Part shown: in pieces, positions 37,882 to 47,873 of the stretch
Position numbering within the stretch: position 1 is the stretch's first letter
Layout: each line of letters opens with the position of its first letter
Assembly: GCA_009993955.1 (NCBI GenBank)
Contig: JAACSL010000010.1
Location: 1-64,000 of the forward strand
DNA: 64,000 nt
From: Paraglaciecola sp.
Lineage (GTDB): Bacteria; Pseudomonadota; Gammaproteobacteria; Enterobacterales; Alteromonadaceae
Reading direction: 5' to 3'
Made by a program: the position numbers and the translations under genes
Notes under the pieces: generated by a model
What the model was told of the DNA's origin: nothing
The model's input: the letters and a program-made list of their open reading frames with translations, nothing else
Databases searched by the model: none

Positions 37882-39141
37882 CTATGCCACGGTGTATTGT
37901 TTTGGTTCAGCACCGGCAAAACCATAATAAGCAATGTAAACGTAACAAACAGCAGGCAATAAAAACGAGAGTTGCAAACCAACTGCATCCGCTAACATGC
38001 CTTGCAATACAGGGACAATAGCGCCACCAACGATAGCTAAACACAATAGCCCCGACCCTTTGCTGGTGTTTTCACCAAGACCATGGATCGCCAAACTAAA
38101 GATGGTAGGAAACATGATGGAATTGCACAAACCAACTGCCAGAATTGCCCACATGGCCACAGCGCCACTGCCAAATACAGCAGTCAGGATCAACGCGACT
38201 GACAGGGCACAATTGAAACTCAACAGCGTTCTGGGAGAGATTTTTTGCATGAGTAAGGCACCGATAAAACGCCCCACCATCGCACCTCCCCAGTAGTAAG
38301 CGATGTAATTTGCTGCCACCGCCTCAGGCATGTTGGCAATATGTGCTTCACCGAGAAAATTCACTAAAAAACTACCGATGGCAACTTCGGCCCCTACATA
38401 GACAAATATACCAACGGCACCCAGCACCAAGTGACGATTCTGCAATAAACTCAAATTCACTGATGAGGCTATATCTGCTGTCTCAGCCTGTGTTTGTTGC
38501 GGTAGTTTTATTTTGACGAAGTAAATAGCCAACGAAACAAGCATTAAAGCCAAGATCACATAAGGACCAATAACCCTTTGTGCTTCTTCTTCCGCGCTAC
38601 CCTGCACTGAACTAAACAGTAAATAACCGCCAATTATTGGCGCTATAGTGGTACCCAAGGAGTTAAACGCTTGGGTCATGGTTAAACGACTTGAGGCTTT
38701 GAGTGGATTGCCCAACAGCGTAACCAGCGGATTGGCGGCTACTTGCAAAATGGTAATACCTGCTGCTAAGACAAAAAAGGCGCCCAAAAACATCCAGTAG
38801 GTATGCCACAAGGCAGAAGGAATAAATAACAGACAACCTGCAGCAGCCATCAACAAACCTAAGCCAATGCCCCACTGAAAGCCAATCTTTTTGACAATGA
38901 ATCCTGCCGGCATCGACACGATAAAATAGGCACCAAAAAAGCAGAACTGCACAAGCATGGCTTGAGTGTAGTTTAATGAAAAAATGCCCTTCAAATGCGG
39001 AATCAAAATATCATTCAACGCCGTAATAAATCCCCACATAAAAAACAGTGAAGTTAAAGAAATAAGAGCAAAATTATGCCCGTGCTGTGGGTTGGAATTC
39101 ACTGCCGTAGTTGTTGCTGCGACGCCCTGGATGTTAGCCAT
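37882..39141 (-). CDS. MFS sugar transporter (FucP/GluP-like)
   Basis: A 419-residue carrier with 12 predicted helices. The first has FFMWGFITALNDILIPHLK and the fourth LQVAANPLVTLLG, both typical of the fucose/glucose-galactose:H+ symporter family. It is co-transcribed with the GH3 gene (9 bp apart), suggesting uptake of the glucose that GH3 releases. Its promoter lies in the divergent gap with GH1, which contains the operator at 39320-39333. Confidence 0.88.
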   Translation of the reverse strand: MANIQGVAATTTAVNSNPQHGHNFALISLTSLFFMWGFITALNDILIPHLKGIFSLNYTQAMLVQFCFFGAYFIVSMPAGFIVKKIGFQWGIGLGLLMAAAGCLLFIPSALWHTYWMFLGAFFVLAAGITILQVAANPLVTLLGNPLKASSRLTMTQAFNSLGTTIAPIIGGYLLFSSVQGSAEEEAQRVIGPYVILALMLVSLAIYFVKIKLPQQTQAETADIASSVNLSLLQNRHLVLGAVGIFVYVGAEVAIGSFLVNFLGEAHIANMPEAVAANYIAYYWGGAMVGRFIGALLMQKISPRTLLSFNCALSVALILTAVFGSGAVAMWAILAVGLCNSIMFPTIFSLAIHGLGENTSKGSGLLCLAIVGGAIVPVLQGMLADAVGLQLSFLLPAVCYVYIAYYGFAGAEPKQYTVA

Positions 39142-39319
39142 AAAATTACCTTAACAAAAAGTTGTATATAAAAGTCAGAATCAATGTATGAGTGTAAAAA
39201 CTATCATCTGGGCCAAGGCTTGTGTGTCAATTACACCAAGACTAAGCGCAGGTTATCGGTCAAAGTCACCCTATCGCACAGAATTATTTGACCTAAAGTT
39301 AACATCAATATAACATTTA

Positions 39320-39333
39320 TGTAAGCGCTTACA
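39320..39333. promoter_or_regulatory. LacI-type operator between MFS-GH3 and GH1 operons
   Basis: TGTAAGCGCTTACA is a perfect 14-bp palindrome in the divergent gap 39142-39422. Its core TGTAAGCGCTT is identical to that of the GH16 site at 34999. One repressor here could control both the MFS-GH3 and the GH1-GPH-LacI transcripts. Confidence 0.85.
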
Positions 39334-39422
39334 ATTATTTTTTAAGTTAATTTGAATTCTTGCGATGCTCAAACGTTGAAGCGTCGCTGGTCAGACACGG
39401 AGTCGTCAATAAGGGAACACTC

Positions 39423-40838
39423 ATGCAAACTGAACGTCTTCAACCATACGCATGCCTGCGCATCCCCGCAGACTCTCAGCTGCACTCCCAGGATTTCACG
39501 TTTGGCGTAGCCACAGCGGCGTTTCAGATTGAAGGTGCTGCCTCAGAACGTCTTGAATCGATTTGGGACAAATTTTGCGAACAACCAAACGCTATCCGCG
39601 ATGGTTCAAATGGTCTGGTGGCGTGTGACCATTTTCATCTTTGGGAACAAGATATTGCCTTAATCAGTGAAATGGGAGTTGATGCCTACCGGTTTTCGGT
39701 TTCGTGGCCACGGGTCGTTACGCTTAATGGCCAACCTAACCAGCACGGTATCGATTTTTACTTAACTATATTGAGGCGACTCAAGTCACTGAATATCAAA
39801 GCCTATGTCACCTTGTATCATTGGGATTTACCCCAGTATCTACAAGACCAAGGTGGTTGGTTGAATCGCCAAACAGCCTTTGATTTCGCTCATTATGCTG
39901 ACATAGTCAGTCAGGCTTTTGGTGATTTGGTTTATTCGTACGCCACCTTAAACGAGCCATTTTGTAGTGCTTATCTGGGCTACGAAATTGGTGTCCATGC
40001 GCCTGGACTAGCCAGCCCTGACTACGGTAAAAAAGCCGTTCACCACTTACTCCTTGCGCATGGTTTGGCTATGCAAGTATTGAGACGTAACAGCCCAAGT
40101 AGTCAAAGTGGTATTGTACTGAACTTTAGTCCTTGCCACAGTTTGACTGATAGTGAAGCCGACAGAAAAGCCGCAGCCCTCGCTGACCAACACTTTAATC
40201 ACTGGTACATAAAACCAATACTTGATGGTAGCTACCCAACGCTACTAGATGATCTGCCCGCCTCGCAAAAACCAGACATTCAAGCCGGTGATTTAGCCAT
40301 CATAGCGGCGCCAATCGATTATATTGGCGTTAATTATTATACGCGTGAAATCTACCAAACTGATACACAAAGGGGCTTTGCTAAAGCCATGGAAAAGTCT
40401 TTTTCGCTCACCGACATGGGCTGGGAAATTTATCCACAAGGCTTGACCGAATTACTCCTTGATTTACACCATTGTTATCGCCTGCCCCCTGTCATCATTA
40501 CAGAAAATGGGGCGGCCATGCCGGACAAAATAGAAAATGGCAGAGTCGAAGATCATGACCGACTTGCTTACTATCAAAGTCATTTGTTGGCCGTTGACCA
40601 AGCGATACGCGAAGGCGTAGATATTCGCGGCTACTTCGCCTGGAGTTTGTTAGACAACTTTGAATGGGCTGAAGGTTATGCAAAAAGATTTGGTTTGGTG
40701 TACGTGGACTACGTTACCCAAAAACGTACAATAAAAACCAGTGGATTAGCCTATCAAGCGTTTCTATTAGAACGTAAACAAGGTCATAATAACCCTCCAG
40801 ATACAGTGGCACTGAGTGCCAGTTCACGGCAGGGTTAA
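39423..40838 (+). CDS. GH1 beta-glucosidase, cytoplasmic
   Basis: A 471-residue protein using the ATG at 39423 with AAGGGA in front; a TTG 63 bases upstream extends the frame but lacks a binding site. Family 1 signatures are FGVATAAFQIEGA at the start, the acid/base E178 in TLNEPF, the nucleophile E361 in ITENGA, and WSLLDNFEWAEGY. There is no signal peptide. It hydrolyses beta-linked disaccharides such as cellobiose or laminaribiose. The next gene, a GPH transporter, starts 8 bp later and would bring these in. Confidence 0.93.
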   Translation: MQTERLQPYACLRIPADSQLHSQDFTFGVATAAFQIEGAASERLESIWDKFCEQPNAIRDGSNGLVACDHFHLWEQDIALISEMGVDAYRFSVSWPRVVTLNGQPNQHGIDFYLTILRRLKSLNIKAYVTLYHWDLPQYLQDQGGWLNRQTAFDFAHYADIVSQAFGDLVYSYATLNEPFCSAYLGYEIGVHAPGLASPDYGKKAVHHLLLAHGLAMQVLRRNSPSSQSGIVLNFSPCHSLTDSEADRKAAALADQHFNHWYIKPILDGSYPTLLDDLPASQKPDIQAGDLAIIAAPIDYIGVNYYTREIYQTDTQRGFAKAMEKSFSLTDMGWEIYPQGLTELLLDLHHCYRLPPVIITENGAAMPDKIENGRVEDHDRLAYYQSHLLAVDQAIREGVDIRGYFAWSLLDNFEWAEGYAKRFGLVYVDYVTQKRTIKTSGLAYQAFLLERKQGHNNPPDTVALSASSRQG

Positions 40839-40846
40839 TTAGTTTA

Positions 40847-42190
40847 ATGCTCTCAGTAAAAGAAAAAATTGCCTATGGTTTAGGCGACACGGCGAGCAAT
40901 ATCGTGTTTCAAACCGTGATGTTGTTTTTGGCTTTTTTTTACACAGACATTTTTGGTATTTCCCCTGCCATTGTCGGTACTATGTTCCTCGCCGTGCGTA
41001 TACTCGATGCTGTCACCGACCCGTTAATGGGGGCCCTAACCGACCGTACAAGGTCTCGTCATGGCAAGTTTCGCCCCTACCTTATTTGGCTGTGTCTTCC
41101 CTTTGCATGCATTAGTGTTCTGGCCTTTACCACCCCTGACTTAACAGCAAGTGGAAAAGTAATCTACGCCTTTGTGACTTACAGCCTGTTAATGATTGCT
41201 TATACCGCGATCAACATCCCCTATTCTGCATTGGGAGGTGTGTTAACCGCGGATCCAGCAGAACGTGTCTCGGTGCAAAGCTACCGTTTTGTGTTTGCAA
41301 TGTTAGGGGGATTACTGGTGACTACCCTGACTATTCCGCTGGTAGACTGGTTTGGTGCTGGGGATAAAGCATTAGGCTATCAGCTGACCATCGCGGCGAT
41401 GAGTGCCTTGGGTGTCATTTTGTTTTTGCTTTGTTTTGCTGGCACACGAGAGCGAGTTGTCGTGCCATTCGATAACAACAAAAGCCTGAAGAAAGACCTG
41501 CAAAGTTTACTGAAAAATGATCAATGGCGTATTTTGTGTGGTGCGGCCCTATTTTTATTGATCGGTATGGTGATGCGATCAACCTTGGCCATTTATTATG
41601 TTAAGTACTTTTTGCAGCGCGAGGATCTAGTAACCGCGTTTGTTACCGTCGGCATGTTGGGCAACATCCTTGGTTGTATGTGTTCAACGTGGATTGCCAA
41701 AAAACTCGGGAAGGTACGCACCTATATCAGGTTGCAAATCATCGCAGCGATAATCAGCATTGTCAGTTTTTTCATTGGCGCAGACCAATGGTTCATGGCC
41801 TTTGTCGCCTATTTCTGTTGGAGCTTCATCATTCAAATGGCCACCCCGCTGTTGTGGGCAAAAATGGCGGATACCGTAGACTACGGGCATTGGTTAACTG
41901 GGCAACGCATCACTGGAATGCTGTATTCTTCCATAGTCTTTTTTATCAAACTTGGTTTGGCCATCGGCGGCGCTTTGGTCGGCTGGCTATTGGCTTATTA
42001 CGATTATCAAGCAGGCAGTCCACAGACCTCCGAAGTTCTGCAAGGAATTATGTTATCTTTTACGCTTTATCCGGCAGTGATGTCACTCATAGTTGCGTTC
42101 ATCATGCGTTTTTATCGCTTAACGGAAGGTAAAATGACGCAAATTCAGATAGCGCTCAATGCCAATCAAGCTGTCATAAAGGCTCAGTAG
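40847..42190 (+). CDS. Glycoside-pentoside-hexuronide:cation symporter
   Basis: A 447-residue transporter with 12 predicted helices. The N-terminus EKIAYGLGDTASNIVFQT and the loop TDPLMGALTDRTRSRHGKFRPYL hold the conserved cation-site aspartates of the MelB/GPH family. It is placed directly between GH1 and the LacI regulator, 8 bp after GH1. By context it imports a beta-glucoside disaccharide with Na+ or H+. Family membership is clear; the substrate is inferred. Confidence 0.9.
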   Translation: MLSVKEKIAYGLGDTASNIVFQTVMLFLAFFYTDIFGISPAIVGTMFLAVRILDAVTDPLMGALTDRTRSRHGKFRPYLIWLCLPFACISVLAFTTPDLTASGKVIYAFVTYSLLMIAYTAINIPYSALGGVLTADPAERVSVQSYRFVFAMLGGLLVTTLTIPLVDWFGAGDKALGYQLTIAAMSALGVILFLLCFAGTRERVVVPFDNNKSLKKDLQSLLKNDQWRILCGAALFLLIGMVMRSTLAIYYVKYFLQREDLVTAFVTVGMLGNILGCMCSTWIAKKLGKVRTYIRLQIIAAIISIVSFFIGADQWFMAFVAYFCWSFIIQMATPLLWAKMADTVDYGHWLTGQRITGMLYSSIVFFIKLGLAIGGALVGWLLAYYDYQAGSPQTSEVLQGIMLSFTLYPAVMSLIVAFIMRFYRLTEGKMTQIQIALNANQAVIKAQ

Positions 42191-42224
42191 CAATGCAATA
42201 CTCAATGGACGATCACAAGTAATC

Positions 42225-43229
42225 ATGGCCACTATTTATCAAGTATCAGAATTAGCTGGCGTGTCGTTAGCAACCGTATCTCGAGTGATTAACGATAACG
42301 CCATAGTGAGTGAAAAGACCAAAGCGAAAGTCTTAGCTGCCATGAAAACTTTGGATTATCGTCCAAACTCAGTGGCACAGTCTCTCGCTTCCAATCGATC
42401 AAATAGTGTCGGCATTCTTGTTTCTGAATTGCATGGTGCCTTTTATGGCTCAATGATGAGTGATATCGAATTAGCGCTCAGAGAGTTTGGTAAACACGCC
42501 ATCATTACAGCCGGTCATAGTGATGAAAAAAGCGAAAAAGAAGGGGTTGAATTTCTTATCAGCCGCAGTTGCGACGCATTGATCTTGCACTTAGAAGCGG
42601 TGTCTGATCAATATTTGATTGATTTAAAAAAGCGCAATGTCCCCTTTGTTACCGTCAATCGTTACATCCCCGAAATAGCCGAGAACTGCATATTTTTAGA
42701 CAATGAGTTGGGCGGCTACATTGCTACACACTATCTATTACAACAGGGACATCGAGACATCGCGTATATTGCAGGCCCACTGTGGAAAACTGACGCAAAA
42801 CAGCGCTTTAACGGACATAAAAAGGCTTTAAAAGAATTTGATGTTAGCTTTAATCAGCGCTTAATGTATGAAGGAAACTTTCAGGAAGAAGGCGGGCAAA
42901 AAGCAATCCAAACCCTTCTCGAAACCGGTATTGCCTTCTCAGCGGTCGCTTGCGCCAATGATGAAATGGCGGCAGGTGCAATGAGTGCACTCAGAGAAAA
43001 AGGTCATAATATACCAGACGATATCTCCGTGATGGGATTTGATAATTTGGTTTTTAGTCGCTTTACCTTTCCTAAATTATCTACCGTTAACTACCCCATC
43101 GCGTTGATGGGCAAAACTGCCGCCAATTGGGTATTAAATAACCTTTATACTGACCGAGAATCCCATATACAGCATATTTTTAAACCTGAACTGGTGGTGC
43201 GCGACTCAGTCAAAAAATTCAACCAATAA
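42225..43229 (+). CDS. LacI-family transcriptional regulator of the beta-glucan locus
   Basis: A 334-residue regulator. It has an N-terminal helix-turn-helix (MATIYQVSELAGVSLATVSRVIND) with hinge region near 45-60, then a periplasmic-binding-protein-like effector domain (NRSNSVGILVSELHGAFY, ISVMGFDNL). It follows the transporter by 34 bp and is probably in the GH1-GPH operon, hence autoregulated through the operator at 39320. LacI proteins release DNA when bound to sugar; the effector here is likely glucose or a beta-glucan disaccharide. Confidence 0.92.
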   Translation: MATIYQVSELAGVSLATVSRVINDNAIVSEKTKAKVLAAMKTLDYRPNSVAQSLASNRSNSVGILVSELHGAFYGSMMSDIELALREFGKHAIITAGHSDEKSEKEGVEFLISRSCDALILHLEAVSDQYLIDLKKRNVPFVTVNRYIPEIAENCIFLDNELGGYIATHYLLQQGHRDIAYIAGPLWKTDAKQRFNGHKKALKEFDVSFNQRLMYEGNFQEEGGQKAIQTLLETGIAFSAVACANDEMAAGAMSALREKGHNIPDDISVMGFDNLVFSRFTFPKLSTVNYPIALMGKTAANWVLNNLYTDRESHIQHIFKPELVVRDSVKKFNQ

Positions 43230-43531
43230 AGGCTGAGCTATCATCCTCCTTCTTGCGTTATCACAGCAGCGTATTCTTGTAGCACTCCCTCAAAATAAAC
43301 AGTTTTGCTTAGACCTCGTTTTATTTAAAAAACGCACCAACAGCAAAAAACCGTTTTCAGCACCTTGTTTTGGGTTTTCTGATGTGCCAGAAACAAAACC
43401 CGACGTCAACATGTGAGGCAGCCATATGCATTTGACGCTCGGCATGGGCAGAAATGCCTGACATAAAAAAACGGCCTAATTTTCGGGATTTTTGATACAA
43501 AAAAGCCCTGACTAATCAGGGCTTTAATATG
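43230..43531. other. Gap between lacI and the tRNA genes
   Basis: This gap of about 300 bp has no gene. A GGCAT/ATGCC hairpin at 43440-43458 may end the lacI transcript, although no T-run follows. The strong tRNA terminator occupies 43502-43525. Confidence 0.4.
43502..43525 (-). terminator. Terminator downstream of the initiator tRNA pair
   Basis: AAAGCCCTGA and TCAGGGCTTT form a perfect 10-bp stem with a CTAA/TTAG loop, followed on the minus strand by a run of T residues. It ends six bases beyond the CCA of the second tRNA gene. Confidence 0.85.
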
Positions 43532-43608
<77 letters not shown>

Positions 43609-43644
43609 TCTGAAATCTGCGTTTGAAACAAGTGAAAATTCAAG

Positions 43645-43721
<77 letters not shown>

Positions 43722-43777
43722 CCTGAATTCTCAGTGAAAACGTTGCTTAACTTGCAACCTCGTTCAAAGGAGCGCGT

Positions 43778-43805
43778 ATTATACATAGGCTTTTGGGGCG
43801 CGCAA
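43778..43805 (-). promoter_or_regulatory. Promoter of the initiator tRNA operon
   Basis: On the minus strand TTGCGC (43800-43805), a 16-bp spacer, then TATAAT (43778-43783), and a GC-rich discriminator ACGCGCTCC typical of stringently controlled stable-RNA promoters. It lies about 57 bp upstream of the first tRNA. Confidence 0.75.
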
Positions 43806-43889
43806 GTTGCTTATGTAAATAAAATCAGAAAAACAGTAAATTCAATACCGTTTGGCTATAAAATCAGCAACCTTTACACAAGGTGCTCA

Positions 43890-44192
43890 TCAACCGTATA
43901 AAAGATCCATTTTTGCCGCCAGTTTAAAATCAAGCTCACTGATGCCACCTGCATCATGGGTGGTTAAATTAACCTCGACTTTATTGTAAACATTAAACCA
44001 TTCAGGGTGGTGATTGAGCTTTTCAGCCCATATGGCAATCTGCGACATCCAGCCAAAAGCTCGGATAAAGCTCTTGAACTTAAAGGTTTTGTTGAGTTTA
44101 TTGTCTTTAATCGACCAACATTGATCTGCACTCAATTCGGCATTTAGCTGTGCTAGGGCAACGTTTTGTTGCTGAGTATCCAGCGCTTGCAT
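43890..44192 (-). CDS. phhB: Pterin-4a-carbinolamine dehydratase
   Basis: A 100-residue protein of the PCD/DCoH family. The signature [25 protein letters not shown] includes the active-site His pair and later His and Asp. It dehydrates 4a-hydroxytetrahydrobiopterin, recycling the cofactor of phenylalanine hydroxylase. The hydroxylase gene phhA, often adjacent, is not in the window. It is a single gene downstream of a TBDR and its terminator. Confidence 0.93.
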   Translation of the reverse strand: MQALDTQQQNVALAQLNAELSADQCWSIKDNKLNKTFKFKSFIRAFGWMSQIAIWAEKLNHHPEWFNVYNKVEVNLTTHDAGGISELDFKLAAKMDLLYG

Positions 44193-44324
44193 GTCTTTCT
44201 CCCATACGTTGTCGAAATAGACTGATAGTGTTCAGTATTTGTCGCCTATTTAAAAGTTATCAATAGAAACAATGCCTGACTTAACTGGCACAATTTATTG
44301 ACGATTAGCTATAAAGCTCAAAAA

Positions 44325-44348
44325 AAATCCCCGACTCAGCGGGGATTT
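44325..44348 (-). terminator. Terminator of the third TBDR gene
   Basis: AAATCCCCG and CGGGGATTT form a 9-bp stem with a six-base loop, followed by a long T-run on the minus strand. It lies 20 bp past the TBDR stop codon. Confidence 0.85.
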
Positions 44349-44367
44349 CGTTTACTACATAATGCTC

Positions 44368-47061
44368 TTAGAACTCAACGGCTAAGCGCACATATAATTG
44401 TCTTCCACGTGGGTCATGTACCTTTGAATCGAAACCACTGTTAGTAAAGACCTGGGGAGGATCTTCATCGGTAATGTTAATTCCACCAACTGTTAACAGA
44501 TAACTGGTATCAGTGCCCATAATATCACCTAAGTTGACATTATATTGTGCATCAATCGTCACATGACTATCAATTTGTTTGAAACCGTCAGTACAGCCAC
44601 CCACACTCAAAGTACCGTTGGAACAGTTTTGATCGTCGTCATAGCTGCTCACATAACGTACAAAAATATTCGCCGAATGGGCTTCATATCGCCAATTCAG
44701 TCCTAAGTTCAATCTAAGCTCAGGAGACGATACACCGATATTGGTAAAGTTTCGGCGACCTGCAGCTTCAACTTCACCGGCTTGCGGATCTACCAAATCG
44801 TATTGCGTGATATAGGTAGCATTTACATTAGGCGTAAAGTCACCCGCTTCAGTACTAATTTTGTAACTAGTAACAAAGTCTAGACCGGAAGTATCGAGAG
44901 AACTGGCATTCACATAAGTGTTATTAACTTGTAGGAGAGGACCATTTAATGGATCACCCGCCCTTATAATTCGAGTTGGATCTTGTGGATTGGCAGTCAG
45001 TACCGCTTGGGCATTTTCTTGAATAATCAAATCTTCAAAACTGAAGCTCCAATAGTCCACTTCTATAGACCAATCATCCATTGGTTCGAAAGAAAAGCCG
45101 ACATTATAAGCGGTTGATTTTTCCGGTTTAAGGTCCTGATTACCCGCCGTTCTTACCGCGGCAAATGCACTGGCTTTTTGGACCGGGTCGGTTAACTGCT
45201 GCAACGTTGTTGCACCACCATTACGTAAAAATACTGTTGGCGCTCTAAATGAGGTTGATACCGAAGCTCTCATCGAGAAATCTTCCGTGGCTCGCCAAGA
45301 CATAGCAAGTTTCGGATCAATAGTGTCACCAATAGTGCCACCATAATTTTCATATCTCAAAGCGACTTGTAAATCTAATTCGCTTGTTACTGGCAACGCT
45401 AATTCACCGAATAGCGCATAGACGTCAAGTTTTCCATCGAAGTCTGGATTACCAATAACGAAGGTAAAACTATCTTGATTAGCAAGCGCATCATAGTCTT
45501 GCGAAAGTTTATCTTCACGATACTGCATGCCAAGGGCAAGCCCAGCAGCCCCCCCATCTAAATCAAAGACCTCAAACGAAGCAAATGCCTCGAACACTTG
45601 CATTTCAGCTTTAGAATCAATGACTTCTTCGCCAGTAAACGAGTCAACAACATACTGAGAATTAGGCGCTGTAGTGTATGAGGTAGAGAAAGGATTGAAA
45701 TATTCACAAGAACCTACACCAGGCGATCCAGTTAGGGGGTTACAATCAGAGCCACCTAAACCATTTAAAGCTAGATTAAATTCCGTATTCAACACATCTG
45801 GAACTTTGAATATAAAGTCATTGACCCCAGTGGTGTAACTCACTTCCCAGAATCCGTTATCTAACTCACCTTGAAGCATTGTACTAAATCTGAAGGTATC
45901 CGATTCTGTGTTTGCAGCATCGCCCTGAAAACCGTTACCCTCAGCTCGTCCGAAGAAGGCCATGGGCAAACCCAAAAAGTTTTGCGGATGGTTAGCGGGA
46001 ACCACTGGAGAGGTTAATATAGGAAAACTTGGTGCCCCGCCCCGCTCTGCGCGATTCCGAGCAAAACTTATCTCGGTGGTCCAAGAGATGTCATCTGTTA
46101 AATCGTAGTCTGCTTTGACATAGGTATTAAGTCTCGACTCATCAGCGACGTATGAGTAATAAGGACCAAAATCAAATTGACACAGACCAACCTCTAGTCC
46201 GCCCGGCAAAGTGCCTGACGGCGCTAGGCGTCTGAGGCTACCGCCAAATGCTTCACAACCTGGATCGGCAACTGGAATATTACCAAACGCGGGCACAAAA
46301 AATGAACCAGGGTTACCCAATGCACTACTATCATCGATTGGACGACTCAAGCGGCGATCTGAAATAAATAGAGGTGAGCGATTCGTATAGCTAATTGCTG
46401 CCAACACACTGCTATCGTCACTCGTGGCGCCCCACAAACCTTGGAGTAAATATTCTTTATTATTACCGTGCGCACCGTCTTGATAATCTGCAGTAATCTT
46501 GGCACCGTTATAATCTTGTTTAGTAATAAAGTTAACCACACCAGCTACCGCATCTGAACCATACAAGGCTGATGCACCGTCTTTAACCACCTCCATTCGA
46601 CCAATGGCAATCATCGGTACTAAGGAGCTGGTATCCACAAAGTTTAACCCATCGTTAGTGGGTTGGGCATTGACGACTTGTCTTTTGTTATTCAGTAGAA
46701 CTAAAGTTGACGCTACTCCGAGTCCCCGTAAATTTATGTTTGATGTACCAGCTGTGGCATTTTGTGTAAAGGCATCTGGGTTGTTTTGCGCACCAGTGTT
46801 AATGGTTAATGTTTGTGTTATGTCACTGATATTTTTAGCGCCGATCGAATCAATGGCTACCGAATCGATTACCGCTAAAGGTGATGGAGACTCAAAGTTT
46901 TCGCTGCGCCGAACGAAACTCCCAGTTACCATGATGAGTTCTACTTCGCTTTCTTTCACCTTTGGCTCAGCGTCGGCTTCTTGTGCAAAGGCAACATTTT
47001 GCAGCAGTAAATGCGCCGAGATACCCAGCGCAATTGTGCTTAACTTGGTTTTTAATTTCAT
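44368..47061 (-). CDS. TonB-dependent receptor, substrate unknown
   Basis: An 897-residue receptor with a signal peptide ending near NVAFAQ, a TonB-box-like VELIMVTGSFV, and a plug domain with NINLRGLGVASTLVLLNNKR and the DGASALYGSDAVAGVVNFITK block. The barrel ends in YVRLAVEF. It belongs to the subtype with PDAFTQNATAGTSNINLRGLG, often found without siderophore genes. Neighbours (MaoC hydratase, LysR regulator, phhB) give no clear ligand. Peptides, lipids or aromatic compounds are possible. It has its own terminator. Confidence 0.9.
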   Translation of the reverse strand: MKLKTKLSTIALGISAHLLLQNVAFAQEADAEPKVKESEVELIMVTGSFVRRSENFESPSPLAVIDSVAIDSIGAKNISDITQTLTINTGAQNNPDAFTQNATAGTSNINLRGLGVASTLVLLNNKRQVVNAQPTNDGLNFVDTSSLVPMIAIGRMEVVKDGASALYGSDAVAGVVNFITKQDYNGAKITADYQDGAHGNNKEYLLQGLWGATSDDSSVLAAISYTNRSPLFISDRRLSRPIDDSSALGNPGSFFVPAFGNIPVADPGCEAFGGSLRRLAPSGTLPGGLEVGLCQFDFGPYYSYVADESRLNTYVKADYDLTDDISWTTEISFARNRAERGGAPSFPILTSPVVPANHPQNFLGLPMAFFGRAEGNGFQGDAANTESDTFRFSTMLQGELDNGFWEVSYTTGVNDFIFKVPDVLNTEFNLALNGLGGSDCNPLTGSPGVGSCEYFNPFSTSYTTAPNSQYVVDSFTGEEVIDSKAEMQVFEAFASFEVFDLDGGAAGLALGMQYREDKLSQDYDALANQDSFTFVIGNPDFDGKLDVYALFGELALPVTSELDLQVALRYENYGGTIGDTIDPKLAMSWRATEDFSMRASVSTSFRAPTVFLRNGGATTLQQLTDPVQKASAFAAVRTAGNQDLKPEKSTAYNVGFSFEPMDDWSIEVDYWSFSFEDLIIQENAQAVLTANPQDPTRIIRAGDPLNGPLLQVNNTYVNASSLDTSGLDFVTSYKISTEAGDFTPNVNATYITQYDLVDPQAGEVEAAGRRNFTNIGVSSPELRLNLGLNWRYEAHSANIFVRYVSSYDDDQNCSNGTLSVGGCTDGFKQIDSHVTIDAQYNVNLGDIMGTDTSYLLTVGGINITDEDPPQVFTNSGFDSKVHDPRGRQLYVRLAVEF

Positions 47062-47175
47062 GTGGTGTCCCGCTTGATGAGTGATTGGATATTGATTGCG
47101 CTAGTTCATGCATCAACAAGCAGTTGGCACGGATCAAGCGACTGGCAACTCCATTTATTATATTTAGCTAAGTGT

Positions 47176-47194
47176 CTGATATTAAAAGTATCAG
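47176..47194. promoter_or_regulatory. Inverted repeat upstream of the third TBDR
   Basis: CTGATA-TTAAAAG-TATCAG is a perfect 6-bp inverted repeat, about 115 bp upstream of the TBDR start. Its half site resembles that of the inverted repeat before the LysR gene at 47874-47895, though the spacing differs (7 versus 10). Confidence 0.4.
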
Positions 47195-47328
47195 CACTCA
47201 GCAATGATAGTAGGACGCGGGTGCCCACATGTAAATAAATTGTTATTAATATGTATTCATTGCTACAGCTTATGGTCAGACCTGTCAGCAACCACGCTTA
47301 TATTCTGAAATAACCGTTTGCCAAGGCT

Positions 47329-47781
47329 TTAGGCAGCGCCAAGTAACATCATTAAAAACGTCCCTTGCATGGCGGGCCGTGTCCGACCTTCGATTTCAGC
47401 TTTTGTCGAAAAATAAAACAAACGCCCTGTGGATTTTTGCTCAATATTGGCTAATTCGCAGACAAACCTTACCTTATCATTGACTCTTACTGGCTCAATA
47501 AAACGGATTTTTTCAACCCCATAGTTAAGCATGGTTGGATAGTCAGGATCCATGCTGACCATTTGGTAGAAGGCTCGTGGCATTAATGTCACCGTTAAAA
47601 ATCCATGTGCGATAGTGCATTTAAATGCACTCTCTTTCGCACATCGTTCGGCATCCACGTGGATCCACTGATGGTCACCTGTCGCTTCAGCGAACAAATC
47701 AATCGTTGCTTGGTCGATGGTTATCCAGTCACTGGCGGGCAACTGCTCAGCCACGGTGAGTTCCATCAATTTTTTGCTCAT
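47329..47781 (-). CDS. MaoC-like (R)-specific enoyl-CoA hydratase
   Basis: A 150-residue hot-dog-fold protein with the hydratase-2 motif ATGDHQWIHVDAERC...TIAHGF. It contains the catalytic Asp and His and the following Gly-Phe. These enzymes hydrate enoyl-CoA to (R)-3-hydroxyacyl-CoA, or dehydrate it, in beta-oxidation, PHA or side-chain metabolism. It diverges from a LysR gene across 141 bp. Whether LysR controls it is inference from arrangement. Confidence 0.87.
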   Translation of the reverse strand: MSKKLMELTVAEQLPASDWITIDQATIDLFAEATGDHQWIHVDAERCAKESAFKCTIAHGFLTVTLMPRAFYQMVSMDPDYPTMLNYGVEKIRFIEPVRVNDKVRFVCELANIEQKSTGRLFYFSTKAEIEGRTRPAMQGTFLMMLLGAA

Positions 47782-47873
47782 TTTTTTGTCCTTTTTGTTT
47801 AGTGAACTTTACTCTAGCTCAGTGCAGACTATCAGCAAAATGAATATTTTGCATTTTCATCTATTGATTTAGC

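Noticed and set aside
47106-47291. A 61-codon minus-strand frame upstream of the third TBDR
   Set aside because: It lies in the promoter region, contains the dyad at 47176 and shows no protein-like features.
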